This document shows positions 1-5,985 of a stretch of 6,336 bases of DNA, one piece after another. This DNA is from UBA3818 sp051881895. GTDB lineage: Bacteria; Bacillota; Clostridia; Oscillospirales; Ruminococcaceae. The stretch's first letter is position 1. Each line of letters starts with the position of its first letter. A program made the translations under genes and the position numbers. Location of the stretch: assembly GCA_051881895.1 (NCBI GenBank), contig JBJEQT010000171.1, positions 1 to 6,336 on the forward strand, written 5' to 3'. The notes under the pieces are model-generated. The model had not been told where the DNA came from and searched no databases. It saw only the letters and a program-made list of their open reading frames with translations.

Positions 1-430
1 CATCAACCAGCGGGCCAAGGATTATGTGTTTGATTTGAGCAAATTCTTCTCCTTCGAGGGAAAGACCGGCACCTATCTGCTGTATACCATTACCCGCATC
101 AACTCCATTCTGAAAAAAGCCGGCGTACCAGTGGACCAGCCCCTTCCTCTTACCGGTGTTTACACCGATTCGGAGCGGGAGCTGCTGTTAAAAATCCTCA
201 TGGGCGGTGACGTATTCCAGCGGGCCTTGGCGGAAAAGGCCCCCAACTATCTGTGCGAAAACGCTTATCAGCTGGCCAATTTGTTCTCGAAATTTTATCA
301 TGACAACCATATCATCGATGAGCCGGATGCCGCAAAGAAACAAAGCTGGCTCGCCCTGATCGCCCTTGTGCGGCAGGTTCTGTGCAAACATTTGGACCTG
401 CTGGGCATTGAAACCGTGGAGCATATGTAA
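1..430 (+). CDS. argS: Arginyl-tRNA synthetase, C-terminal part (5' end outside window)
   Basis: This is the last 142 residues of a class I arginyl-tRNA synthetase, the cytoplasmic enzyme that charges tRNA-Arg with arginine. The reading frame is already open at position 2 (first complete codon, Ile) and ends with TAA at 428-430, so the gene starts upstream of the window. The opening segment NQRAKDYVFDLSKFFSFEGK and the following TGTYLLYTITRINSILKKAG match the conserved stretch that links the catalytic domain of ArgS to its all-helical DALR anticodon-binding domain. The rest (LCENAYQLANLFSKFYHDNH, then a Leu-rich final helix ending in GIETVEHM) is the usual end of that domain. The GTG at 26 is an internal Val codon, not a start. 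A terminator follows at once, so argS ends its transcription unit here. Family assignment is firm; the catalytic motifs lie outside the window and cannot be checked. Confidence 0.96.
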   Translation, partial: INQRAKDYVFDLSKFFSFEGKTGTYLLYTITRINSILKKAGVPVDQPLPLTGVYTDSERELLLKILMGGDVFQRALAEKAPNYLCENAYQLANLFSKFYHDNHIIDEPDAAKKQSWLALIALVRQVLCKHLDLLGIETVEHM

Positions 431-433
431 AAT

Positions 434-468
434 AAAAGAGGCTGTTCGAATCAGAACAGTCTCTTTTT
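434..468 (+). terminator. Intrinsic terminator after argS
   Basis: The arms AGAGGCTGTTC (437-447) and GAACAGTCTCT (454-464) form an 11-bp stem with one G-T pair around a 6-base loop, extended by A residues pairing with the T run at 464-468. It starts a few bases after the argS stop codon, so it fits as the argS terminator. Confidence 0.93.
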
Positions 469-553
469 CCGTTTTGCGACAATTTTGCCCTTTTTGTCCC
501 GTTTTCGCCTGAAGTTGCCTGCTTTTTTCCAAAAAGCTTATGCAAATCGCCGC

Positions 554-582
554 TGTTTTCCGCACCTCGTCGGTGCTATAAT
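554..582 (+). promoter_or_regulatory. Extended -10 promoter for the CLC transporter gene
   Basis: TGCTATAAT at 574-582 contains a perfect TATAAT -10 box (577-582) with the TG of an extended -10. The -35 region at the usual distance (TGTTTT, 554-559) is weak, which an extended -10 can compensate for. Transcription would begin near 588-590, giving a leader of about 50 bases before the ATG at 638. An inverted repeat, GCACC (562-566) and GGTGC (572-576), lies in the spacer directly against the -10 and could be an operator. Confidence 0.65.
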
Positions 583-622
583 AACGGATGGCTCCGCCGT
601 TTCGGGCGGTCAAACAATCATT

Positions 623-628
623 GAGGAA
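623..628 (+). promoter_or_regulatory. Ribosome binding site deciding the CLC start
   Basis: GAGGAA ends 9 bases before the ATG at 638. A frame-compatible ATG at 656 also has a GGAGAG-like stretch upstream (640-645), so a start six codons later is possible. The frame is open back to 485, but that extension would run across the -10 promoter and is not hydrophobic like the family N-terminus. Confidence 0.6.
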
Positions 629-637
629 GCGTGTGTT

Positions 638-1900
638 ATGGAGAGAAAAACAGATATGAACAAACTGCGCTCTGCCGGGCGTTACATCATTGCATTTATT
701 CGCTGGGGCCTTTTGGCCGCTATTACCGGACTGGTTGGCGGCGGCGTTGGTACCTTGTTCCACAAAGCGGTGGAATATGCCACCTGCATCCGCCTGGACC
801 ATGGCTGGATTTTATACCTGCTGCCCGTTGGTGGGCTGGCCATCGTCGGCCTGTATCATCTTTGCAAAACACCGGAAAACTTCGGCACCAACCAGATTCT
901 GGACGCCATTCGCAGCGAAGAAAAGGTCCCGATCGCTTTGGCGCCGCTTATTTTTATCAGTACCGTCATCACCCATCTCTGCGGCGGTTCCGCCGGGCGG
1001 GAAGGCGCCGCCTTGCAGTTGGGCGGAACCATTGGCTCCCAGATCGGCAGACTGCTGCGCCTGGATGAAAAAGACCAGCATATTCTCATCATGTGCGGCA
1101 TGAGCGCTGTTTTCGCCGCGCTGTTTGGCACACCGCTGACTGCTACCTTTTTCGCTATGGAAGTCATCAGCATCGGCGTGATTTACTATGCCGGGCTGGT
1201 TCCCTGCATCATCTCTTCTCTGACGGCTTACGGCATATCGGTGTTTTTTGGCGCCGAACCGGTGCGTTTTTCTTTATCCTATGTGCCCGCTCCCACTGTT
1301 ATAAGCATTTTTCAGGTCATCGGCCTTTCCGCCTTGTGTGCCCTGCTTTCCATTGTGTTCTGCCTGGCCATGCACAAAACCCATCATTATCTGCAGCAAT
1401 GGATTCCCAATGGCTATCTGCGGGCCTTTTGCGGCGGCGCCGCTATCATTTTTCTGACTTTTCTTGTGGGTAGCACTGCTTATAACGGCACAGGAATGGA
1501 CGTCATTACCGATGCCATCGGCGGCAGCGCCCGTCCGGAAGCGTTTGCACTGAAGATCCTTTTTACCGCTATCACCATTGGCGCGGGGTTCAAAGGGGGA
1601 GAAATCGTTCCCACTTTCTTTATCGGTTCCACCTTCGGCTGTGTCGCCGGAGCGCTTTTGGGTCTCGACCCCGGATTCGGCGCGGCGGTGGGATTGATTT
1701 CTCTGTTCTGCGGCGTGGTCAATAGCCCTATCGCTTCCATGATATTAAGCATTGAGCTGTTCGGAGCCGAGGGATTGGTATTGTTTGCAATCGCCTGCGG
1801 CGTCAGTTTCATGCTTTCCGGTTATTATGGGCTTTACAGCAGCCAGAAAATCATGTACTCCAAGCTGCGTGCCGAGTATATCAATATTCACGCCAAATAA
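638..1900 (+). CDS. CLC-family anion/proton antiporter, probably fluoride-exporting (CLC-F type)
   Basis: A 420-residue, strongly hydrophobic inner-membrane protein with the CLC fold and no cytoplasmic CBS domains. Seen in sequence: GREG at residues 120-123 (gating Glu122) in the stretch GGSAGREGAALQLGG; GGEIVP at 320-325 where chloride-type CLCs have GxFxP; GTNQI at 83-87 where they have GSGIP, so the central Ser is Thr; Val176 where the inner proton-path Glu (E203 in E. coli ClcA) would be; and Tyr400 in GLYSS, matching the conserved anion-site Tyr. Known of the family: the GGExxP motif, loss of the inner Glu and a changed GSGIP motif mark the CLC-F branch, which swaps F- for H+ to keep cytoplasmic fluoride low. 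The length (about 400-430) also fits. Inferred: it exports fluoride. The gene has its own promoter and terminator and appears monocistronic. No convincing fluoride riboswitch was found. Membership of the CLC superfamily is near certain; fluoride specificity is likely but unproven, and automatic labels may call it a voltage-gated chloride channel. Confidence 0.93.
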   Translation: MERKTDMNKLRSAGRYIIAFIRWGLLAAITGLVGGGVGTLFHKAVEYATCIRLDHGWILYLLPVGGLAIVGLYHLCKTPENFGTNQILDAIRSEEKVPIALAPLIFISTVITHLCGGSAGREGAALQLGGTIGSQIGRLLRLDEKDQHILIMCGMSAVFAALFGTPLTATFFAMEVISIGVIYYAGLVPCIISSLTAYGISVFFGAEPVRFSLSYVPAPTVISIFQVIGLSALCALLSIVFCLAMHKTHHYLQQWIPNGYLRAFCGGAAIIFLTFLVGSTAYNGTGMDVITDAIGGSARPEAFALKILFTAITIGAGFKGGEIVPTFFIGSTFGCVAGALLGLDPGFGAAVGLISLFCGVVNSPIASMILSIELFGAEGLVLFAIACGVSFMLSGYYGLYSSQKIMYSKLRAEYINIHAK

Positions 1901-1925
1901 AAATCCGGCTCAAACCTGACCAAAT

Positions 1926-1958
1926 CGGCCCGCAGGAGAATTTCTCTGTGCGGGCCGG
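1926..1958 (+). terminator. GC-rich hairpin after the CLC gene
   Basis: GGCCCGCA (1927-1934) pairs perfectly with TGCGGGCC (1949-1956), with a C-G pair outside it and an inner GAGA/TCTC helix. Only GGTTCCATTT follows, so the T run is poor. It may act as a first, weak terminator, or protect the 3' end of the message together with the hairpin 25 bases downstream. Confidence 0.55.
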
Positions 1959-1982
1959 TTCCATTTAAAGCCGTTGTTCTCC

Positions 1983-2011
1983 AAGGCATGCCGAAAACAG
2001 CATGCCTTTTT
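1983..2011 (+). terminator. Intrinsic terminator closing the CLC transcription unit
   Basis: AAGGCATGC (1983-1991) pairs with GCATGCCTT (2000-2008) around an 8-base loop, and five T follow (2007-2011). This is a textbook + strand terminator, 82 bases after the CLC stop codon. Confidence 0.88.
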
Positions 2012-2039
2012 CGTTTGACCTTATTTTTTATCATTCCTA

Positions 2040-2070
2040 TTGACTTTAGACTTACTCCATACTTTATACT
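2040..2070 (+). promoter_or_regulatory. Candidate promoter for the ABC exporter operon, with overlapping direct repeat
   Basis: TTGACT (2040-2045) and TATACT (2065-2070) each match five of six bases of the -35 and -10 consensus, separated by 19 bases, longer than the usual 17. Transcription would begin near 2077. The near-identical decamers ACTTTAGACT (2043-2052) and ACTTTATACT (2061-2070) overlap the end of the -35 and the whole -10 at an 18-base period, which could be a regulator site. A competing weaker pair is TTGACC (2015-2020) with TATTGA (2038-2043) at 17 bases. Confidence 0.5.
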
Positions 2071-2124
2071 GAAGCATACGTTGGCACCCCGTCTTTGCCG
2101 TACATCCCATTTCCAATGCGGTTT

Positions 2125-2148
2125 GCCGGTTCCGGGCACCGGCTTTTT
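2125..2148 (+). terminator. Terminator-like hairpin in the leader of the ABC operon (possible attenuator)
   Basis: GCCGGT (2125-2130) pairs with ACCGGC (2138-2143) around a 7-base loop and is followed by five T (2144-2148). It lies downstream of the candidate promoter and 41 bases upstream of the TTG start at 2190. If the promoter call is right, transcripts must read through it to reach the ABC genes, which is the arrangement of an attenuator. If the promoter is wrong, it may simply be a third terminator after the CLC gene. Confidence 0.65.
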
Positions 2149-2176
2149 CCAGATTCACCTTTTCCAAATCCCAAAA

Positions 2177-2184
2177 AGGAGGGG
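2177..2184 (+). promoter_or_regulatory. Strong ribosome binding site supporting a TTG start
   Basis: AGGAGGGG sits 5-7 bases before TTG at 2190-2192. The next in-frame ATG (2220) has no comparable purine run in front of it, so the TTG is the better start although it is a rare codon that usually lowers initiation. Confidence 0.85.
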
Positions 2185-2189
2185 ATCGC

Positions 2190-4016
2190 TTGAAAGTACA
2201 AAAGACCAATCGAAAAAGCATGATCATGCGTTTTCTGAAAGGCTCCTATCTATATTTCATCCTCGCAATCGCAACATCCATGCTGCACACTGTATTCAAT
2301 TCCCTGACCCCGCAGGTGATCCGCTCCATGGTGGATTCCATCATCGGTACGGAGCCATTCAGCCTTCCGCAGCCGGTGCTTACGCTCATTGACCAAATCG
2401 GGGGTCGGGAATATATCCGCGGCCATCTGTGGCTGGTCGTGGCGGCTATCCTGCTGATTTCCCTGTGCGCGGGCCTCTGCACCTTTTTCAGCCGCACTTT
2501 CACCGCCAAAGGGGCGGAGGGTTTTACCCAACGGATTCGGGAGCAGCTTTTCTCCCATATTCAAAAACTCCCTTACGGCTGGCATGTCAAAAATCAGACC
2601 GGCGACGTCATCCAGCGCTGCACCTCTGATGTGGAGGTCGTGCGCAATTTCGTTTCCGGCCAGATGCTGGAAATTGTCCGTATCGTCTTTTTGATTGTTT
2701 TTGCCATGAGCCTGATGTTTTCCATGAACGCCAAACTCACCTGGGTGGCGCTGGCCTTTGTCCCTGTGGTCGTCGCCTATTCTTTCCTTTTTTATTCCAA
2801 AATCTCTGACCGGTTTCGCAAAGCGGATGAGGCGGAGGGGCAGCTCTCCGCCGCCGTACAGGAAAACCTGACCGGCGTGCGGGTCGTCCGCGCCTTTGGC
2901 CGGGAAAAGTATGAGATCGACCGGTTCGACAAAAAGAATAACAAGTTTGCCGATATGTGGATTCACCTAAGCTACGTCATGGGGATGTACTGGGGGTTCG
3001 GCGACCTGTTTACCGGCCTGCAGATCATGACCATCCTGGTTCTCGGCACAATAGAAACGGTAAACGGCAATATTTCAGTCGGTACATTTATGGCGTTTAT
3101 CTCTTACAACGCAACGCTGGTCTGGCCCATCCGAAGCCTCGGGCGGGTGCTGTCCGAAATGAGCAAGGCCGGCGTTTCCATCGACCGTATTAATTACATT
3201 CTGGAGGAAGAGGAGGAACGGGACGATCCCGCCGGCCTGACGCCTGAGCTTTGCGGAGACATTGTGTTTGACCACGTCAATTTTGCCTACGAAGGGATGA
3301 TGCCGATTCTCAAAGACATCAGTTTCACCATCAAATCCGGCTCCACCTTTGCCATTCTGGGCGGCACCGGTTCAGGCAAATCCACATTGATGCACCTGCT
3401 GGACCGCCTGTATGACCTGCCCGAAGGCGGGGGCGCCATCTCCATCGGCGGAACGGATATTCGCGCGATTCGCTTAAGCCATCTTCGAAAAAACATCGGC
3501 ATGGTCCTGCAGGAACCGTTCCTGTTTTCCCGGACCATTCGGGAAAACATCAGCGCTTCCCGCCCCGAAGCGGACATGGAGGAAATCCGTCATGCCTCCC
3601 GCATTGCCAGTGTAGACGACGCTATCATGGGCTTTGCCGGCGGCTACGATACCATCGTGGGAGAACGCGGCGTAACCCTGTCCGGCGGGCAGAAGCAGCG
3701 GGTAGCCATCGCCCGCATGCTGATGCAGCAAGCGCCCATTATGATTTTTGACGATTCCCTGTCGGCTGTGGACGCAGAGACCGATGCTAAAATCCGCGAC
3801 GCGTTGGATCAAAATCTGGGCGGCTCCACTGTCATACTCATTTCTCATCGTATTACGACCCTGATGAAGGCCGACTGTATCCTGGTCCTTTCCAACGGCC
3901 AAATCGCCCAAATGGGCACTCATCAGGAGCTGATAAGCCAGCCCGGCATCTACCGGGATATCTACCATATCCAGACAGCCCAGGAGGACCAGGCGCTGCT
4001 GGCTCAGGAGGTGTAG
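2190..4016 (+). CDS. Heterodimeric ABC exporter, first half (degenerate ATP site subunit, BmrC/YheI-like)
   Basis: A 608-residue half-transporter with an N-terminal six-helix membrane domain (helices near residues 17-38, 80-102, 160-177, 182-202, 266-288 and 296-318) followed by a nucleotide-binding domain. Motifs seen: A-loop Tyr367, Walker A GGTGSGKS (391-398, Lys397), Q-loop Gln441, signature LSGGQ (497-501), Walker B ending in Asp521, D-loop SAVD (525-528) and H-loop His553. The residue after the Walker B Asp is Asp522, not the catalytic Glu, so the ATP site built on this subunit's Walker motifs should hydrolyse poorly. Its perfect LSGGQ completes the active site of the partner. Known of the family: type IV exporters such as BmrCD, LmrCD and TM287/288 show this asymmetry and export drugs or lipid-like compounds. 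The substrate here cannot be read from sequence. TTG start chosen from the strong ribosome site. The next gene begins three bases after this stop, so the two are co-translated. The leader carries a possible attenuator. Confidence 0.95.
   Translation: MKVQKTNRKSMIMRFLKGSYLYFILAIATSMLHTVFNSLTPQVIRSMVDSIIGTEPFSLPQPVLTLIDQIGGREYIRGHLWLVVAAILLISLCAGLCTFFSRTFTAKGAEGFTQRIREQLFSHIQKLPYGWHVKNQTGDVIQRCTSDVEVVRNFVSGQMLEIVRIVFLIVFAMSLMFSMNAKLTWVALAFVPVVVAYSFLFYSKISDRFRKADEAEGQLSAAVQENLTGVRVVRAFGREKYEIDRFDKKNNKFADMWIHLSYVMGMYWGFGDLFTGLQIMTILVLGTIETVNGNISVGTFMAFISYNATLVWPIRSLGRVLSEMSKAGVSIDRINYILEEEEERDDPAGLTPELCGDIVFDHVNFAYEGMMPILKDISFTIKSGSTFAILGGTGSGKSTLMHLLDRLYDLPEGGGAISIGGTDIRAIRLSHLRKNIGMVLQEPFLFSRTIRENISASRPEADMEEIRHASRIASVDDAIMGFAGGYDTIVGERGVTLSGGQKQRVAIARMLMQQAPIMIFDDSLSAVDAETDAKIRDALDQNLGGSTVILISHRITTLMKADCILVLSNGQIAQMGTHQELISQPGIYRDIYHIQTAQEDQALLAQEV
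4006..4013 (+). promoter_or_regulatory. Ribosome binding site for the second ABC gene, inside the first
   Basis: AGGAGGTG forms the last codons of the first ABC gene and lies 6 bases before the ATG at 4020, with the TAG stop (4014-4016) in between. This couples production of the two halves, as expected for obligate partners. Confidence 0.88.
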
Positions 4017-4019
4017 CCC

Positions 4020-5849
4020 ATGGCCGTTTTCCAGGAACAGGAATACAATAAGCCGTTTGATTTGAAGGTGTGGAAGAAAATGCTTCCTTTCCTTCGCCCT
4101 TATTATGTCAACCTTTGCATTGTCATTGTACTGAATATCGTCATGGCCCTGATCGATATTTCCATGCCGCTGTTCCAGCGCTATACGATTGACCATTACA
4201 TCGGCGGCGGCACGCTGGAGGGCATTGGCTGGTTCACGGCGTTTTACGGCCTGGCCATCGTGTTTCAAACGGTTGTGGTCATCCTCTGCACCCGCCAGTC
4301 CATGTTTATCGAGATGAAAACCAATCGGGATATGAAGCGCGCTTGCTTTGTTCATCTGCAAACGCTCTCTTTTTCCTTTTACAACGTCACCCCCATCGGT
4401 TACCTCATCGCCCGGGTCATGAGCGATACCGGCCGCATTTCCGGCATGCTCGCCTGGGGACTGATGGATGTCATGTGGAGCCTTGTATACGTGCTTGGTG
4501 TCTTTATCGCCATGCTGATGTTAAACTGGAAGCTGGCGCTGCTGATCATGCTCATCGTCCCGCTGATTGCGGTTTTAACCGTTTATTTCCAGAACAAGAT
4601 CCTCCGTTGGAACCGCAAGACCCGCCGCATCAATTCCCAGATTACCGGCGCTTTCAACGAAGGGATTTCCGGCGCCCGTACCTCCAAAACGCTGGTCATC
4701 GAAGAACACAATATCAACGATTTCAAATCTCTGACCGCCGATATGCGCCACGCGTCGGTGAAAACCCAGATGCTCAGCGCCGTCTACATTCCCTCCATCA
4801 TGTTTTTAAGTTCGCTGGCAACCGCGCTGGTGCTGGCCCGCGGCGGCTATCTGTCTATGCAGGGGCTGATGGAAATCGGCACTCTCTCGGCGTTCACCTC
4901 TTACGCGGTCGGTATTTTTGAACCGATTCAGCAGATTGCCCGTATTCTGGCGGACATCATCTCCGCCCAGGCCAATATCGAGCGGGTCTGCGGCCTTTTG
5001 GAAGAGGTGCCGGCCATCCGGGACACGCCGGAGGTCGTGGAGAAATACGGCGACAATTTTGTAGGCAAAACCGAAAATTGGGAACCGATTCGCGGCGATA
5101 TCGAATTTCGGGACGTGACCTTCCGTTATCCGGACGGGAGCGAAAACATTCTGGAACACTTCAATCTGAAAATCCCCGCCGGCACGACGGTCGCCATTGT
5201 GGGCGAGACCGGCGCGGGAAAATCCACCCTGGTCAACCTGGCCTGCCGGTTTTTTGAGCCGACCGAGGGCACAATCCTCATCGACGGCAAAGATTACCGG
5301 GAACGTTCTCAGCTGTGGCTGCACAGCAACATCGGTTATGTACTGCAAAATCCGCACCTGTTTTCTGGCAGCATCAAGGAGAACATCCGCTACGGCCGCC
5401 TGGATGCCACCGACGAGCAGATTGAGGCGGCGGCGAAAGCGGTTTCGGCAGATGCTGTGGTCAAAAAGCTGGAAAACGGCTACGATTCCGATGTAGGCGA
5501 AGGGGGCGACCGCCTTTCCACCGGTGAAAAGCAGCTGATTTCCTTTGCCCGGGCAGTGCTGGCGGATCCTGCCATCTTTGTGTTGGACGAAGCAACCTCC
5601 TCCATCGATACCCAAACCGAACAGCTGATTCAAAACGCCATCGCGCATCTGTTAAAGGGCCGCACCTCCTTTTTGATCGCTCACCGCCTTTCCACCATCC
5701 GCCACGCGGATATCATTCTGGTGGTCAAAGACGGAAAAATCATCGAAAGCGGCTCGCACGAAGAGCTGCTTCGTAAAAAGGGGTATTATTTTTCACTGTA
5801 TACCAAGCAATTCGAGAAAGAAGCGTCCGCACAGCTTCTTCGCTCTTAA
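4020..5849 (+). CDS. Heterodimeric ABC exporter, second half (catalytic ATP site subunit, BmrD/YheH-like)
   Basis: A 609-residue half-transporter of the same architecture: membrane helices near residues 29-48, 70-92, 146-167, 169-190, 252-276 and 285-305, then the nucleotide-binding domain. Motifs seen: A-loop Tyr370, Walker A GETGAGKS (395-402, Lys401), Q-loop Gln443, Walker B FVLD with catalytic Glu524 after Asp523, D-loop SSID (527-530) and H-loop His555. The signature is LSTGE (499-503) in place of LSGGQ. The defects are complementary to those of the upstream protein: this subunit's Walker motifs plus the partner's LSGGQ make the working site, while its LSTGE faces the partner's Asp-for-Glu Walker B in the degenerate site. 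A segment of about 25 residues before the domain (around 335-360, including FVGKTENW) is typical, as I recall, of YheH-like partners. The pair most likely works as an inner-membrane multidrug or lipid exporter; the substrate is unknown. No clear terminator follows. Confidence 0.95.
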   Translation: MAVFQEQEYNKPFDLKVWKKMLPFLRPYYVNLCIVIVLNIVMALIDISMPLFQRYTIDHYIGGGTLEGIGWFTAFYGLAIVFQTVVVILCTRQSMFIEMKTNRDMKRACFVHLQTLSFSFYNVTPIGYLIARVMSDTGRISGMLAWGLMDVMWSLVYVLGVFIAMLMLNWKLALLIMLIVPLIAVLTVYFQNKILRWNRKTRRINSQITGAFNEGISGARTSKTLVIEEHNINDFKSLTADMRHASVKTQMLSAVYIPSIMFLSSLATALVLARGGYLSMQGLMEIGTLSAFTSYAVGIFEPIQQIARILADIISAQANIERVCGLLEEVPAIRDTPEVVEKYGDNFVGKTENWEPIRGDIEFRDVTFRYPDGSENILEHFNLKIPAGTTVAIVGETGAGKSTLVNLACRFFEPTEGTILIDGKDYRERSQLWLHSNIGYVLQNPHLFSGSIKENIRYGRLDATDEQIEAAAKAVSADAVVKKLENGYDSDVGEGGDRLSTGEKQLISFARAVLADPAIFVLDEATSSIDTQTEQLIQNAIAHLLKGRTSFLIAHRLSTIRHADIILVVKDGKIIESGSHEELLRKKGYYFSLYTKQFEKEASAQLLRS

Positions 5850-5900
5850 GCCTTTTTGCAGCGCATTTGTCTTTGACCGTTCATCGCTTCGGTTATTCCC

Positions 5901-5953
5901 TTTCGCCGGATAAGCCTTTCAGGATCTTTTGAAGGAAATCATCCGGTGCGAAA
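5901..5953 (+). repeat. Long imperfect inverted repeat between the ABC pair and the GNAT gene
   Basis: TTTCG (5901-5905) pairs with CGAAA (5949-5953) and CCGGAT (5906-5911) with ATCCGG (5941-5946), leaving only a two-base bulge. Inside, CCTTT (5915-5919) pairs with GAAGG (5931-5935), with one G-T pair. No T run follows on either strand, so it is not an ordinary terminator. It could be an RNA stability or processing element, a terminator of weak type, or a leader structure for the next gene. I do not recognise a known riboswitch or T-box in it. Confidence 0.55.
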
Positions 5954-5970
5954 TAAACCAAACAAAGATT

Positions 5971-5976
5971 AGGAGG
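5971..5976 (+). promoter_or_regulatory. Ribosome binding site of the GNAT gene
   Basis: AGGAGG lies 9 bases before the ATG at 5986. A second ATG follows directly at 5989 but its spacing (12 bases) is less favourable. Confidence 0.85.
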
Positions 5977-5985
5977 TTCACAACC

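Noticed and set aside
583..637. Possible fluoride riboswitch (crcB motif) in front of the CLC-F-like gene: AACGG, then an ATG-containing loop, then CCGTT, followed later by CAAAC.
   Set aside because: The first stem and ATG loop resemble the motif, but the second stem is missing, the pseudoknot partner is at best three pairs, and the UGAUG...CUAC end is absent. The predicted transcription start near 588-590 would also cut off the first arm. A covariance-model search would settle it.
485..637. N-terminal extension of the CLC gene from a TTG at 485 (51 extra residues).
   Set aside because: It would cover the TATAAT promoter, has no ribosome site, and does not look like a CLC N-terminus.
1988..2392. 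134-codon + strand reading frame across the intergenic region and the start of the first ABC gene.
   Set aside because: Its ATG lies inside the terminator stem, it crosses a second hairpin and T run, has no ribosome site, and overlaps the ABC coding region in another frame.
3474..4361. 295-codon - strand reading frame.
   Set aside because: Antisense to the ABC signature, Walker B and H-loop coding region; composition is rich in His, Asp and Gln as typical for a shadow frame, with no recognisable domain.
4806..5648. 280-codon - strand reading frame.
   Set aside because: Antisense to the nucleotide-binding domain of the second ABC half; no recognisable domain, explained by GC-biased third positions of the real gene.
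5818..5857. Terminator after the second ABC gene: AAGAAGC (5818-5824) and GCTTCTT (5834-5840) with a T run at 5853-5857.
   Set aside because: The stem is AT-rich, has a 9-base loop, lies within the coding sequence, and the T run is 12 bases away from the stem, too far for an intrinsic terminator.
5873..5899. Promoter for the GNAT gene from TTGACC (5873-5878).
   Set aside because: The only -10-like candidates (TTATTC, TATTCC) sit at spacings of 14-15 bases and match poorly.
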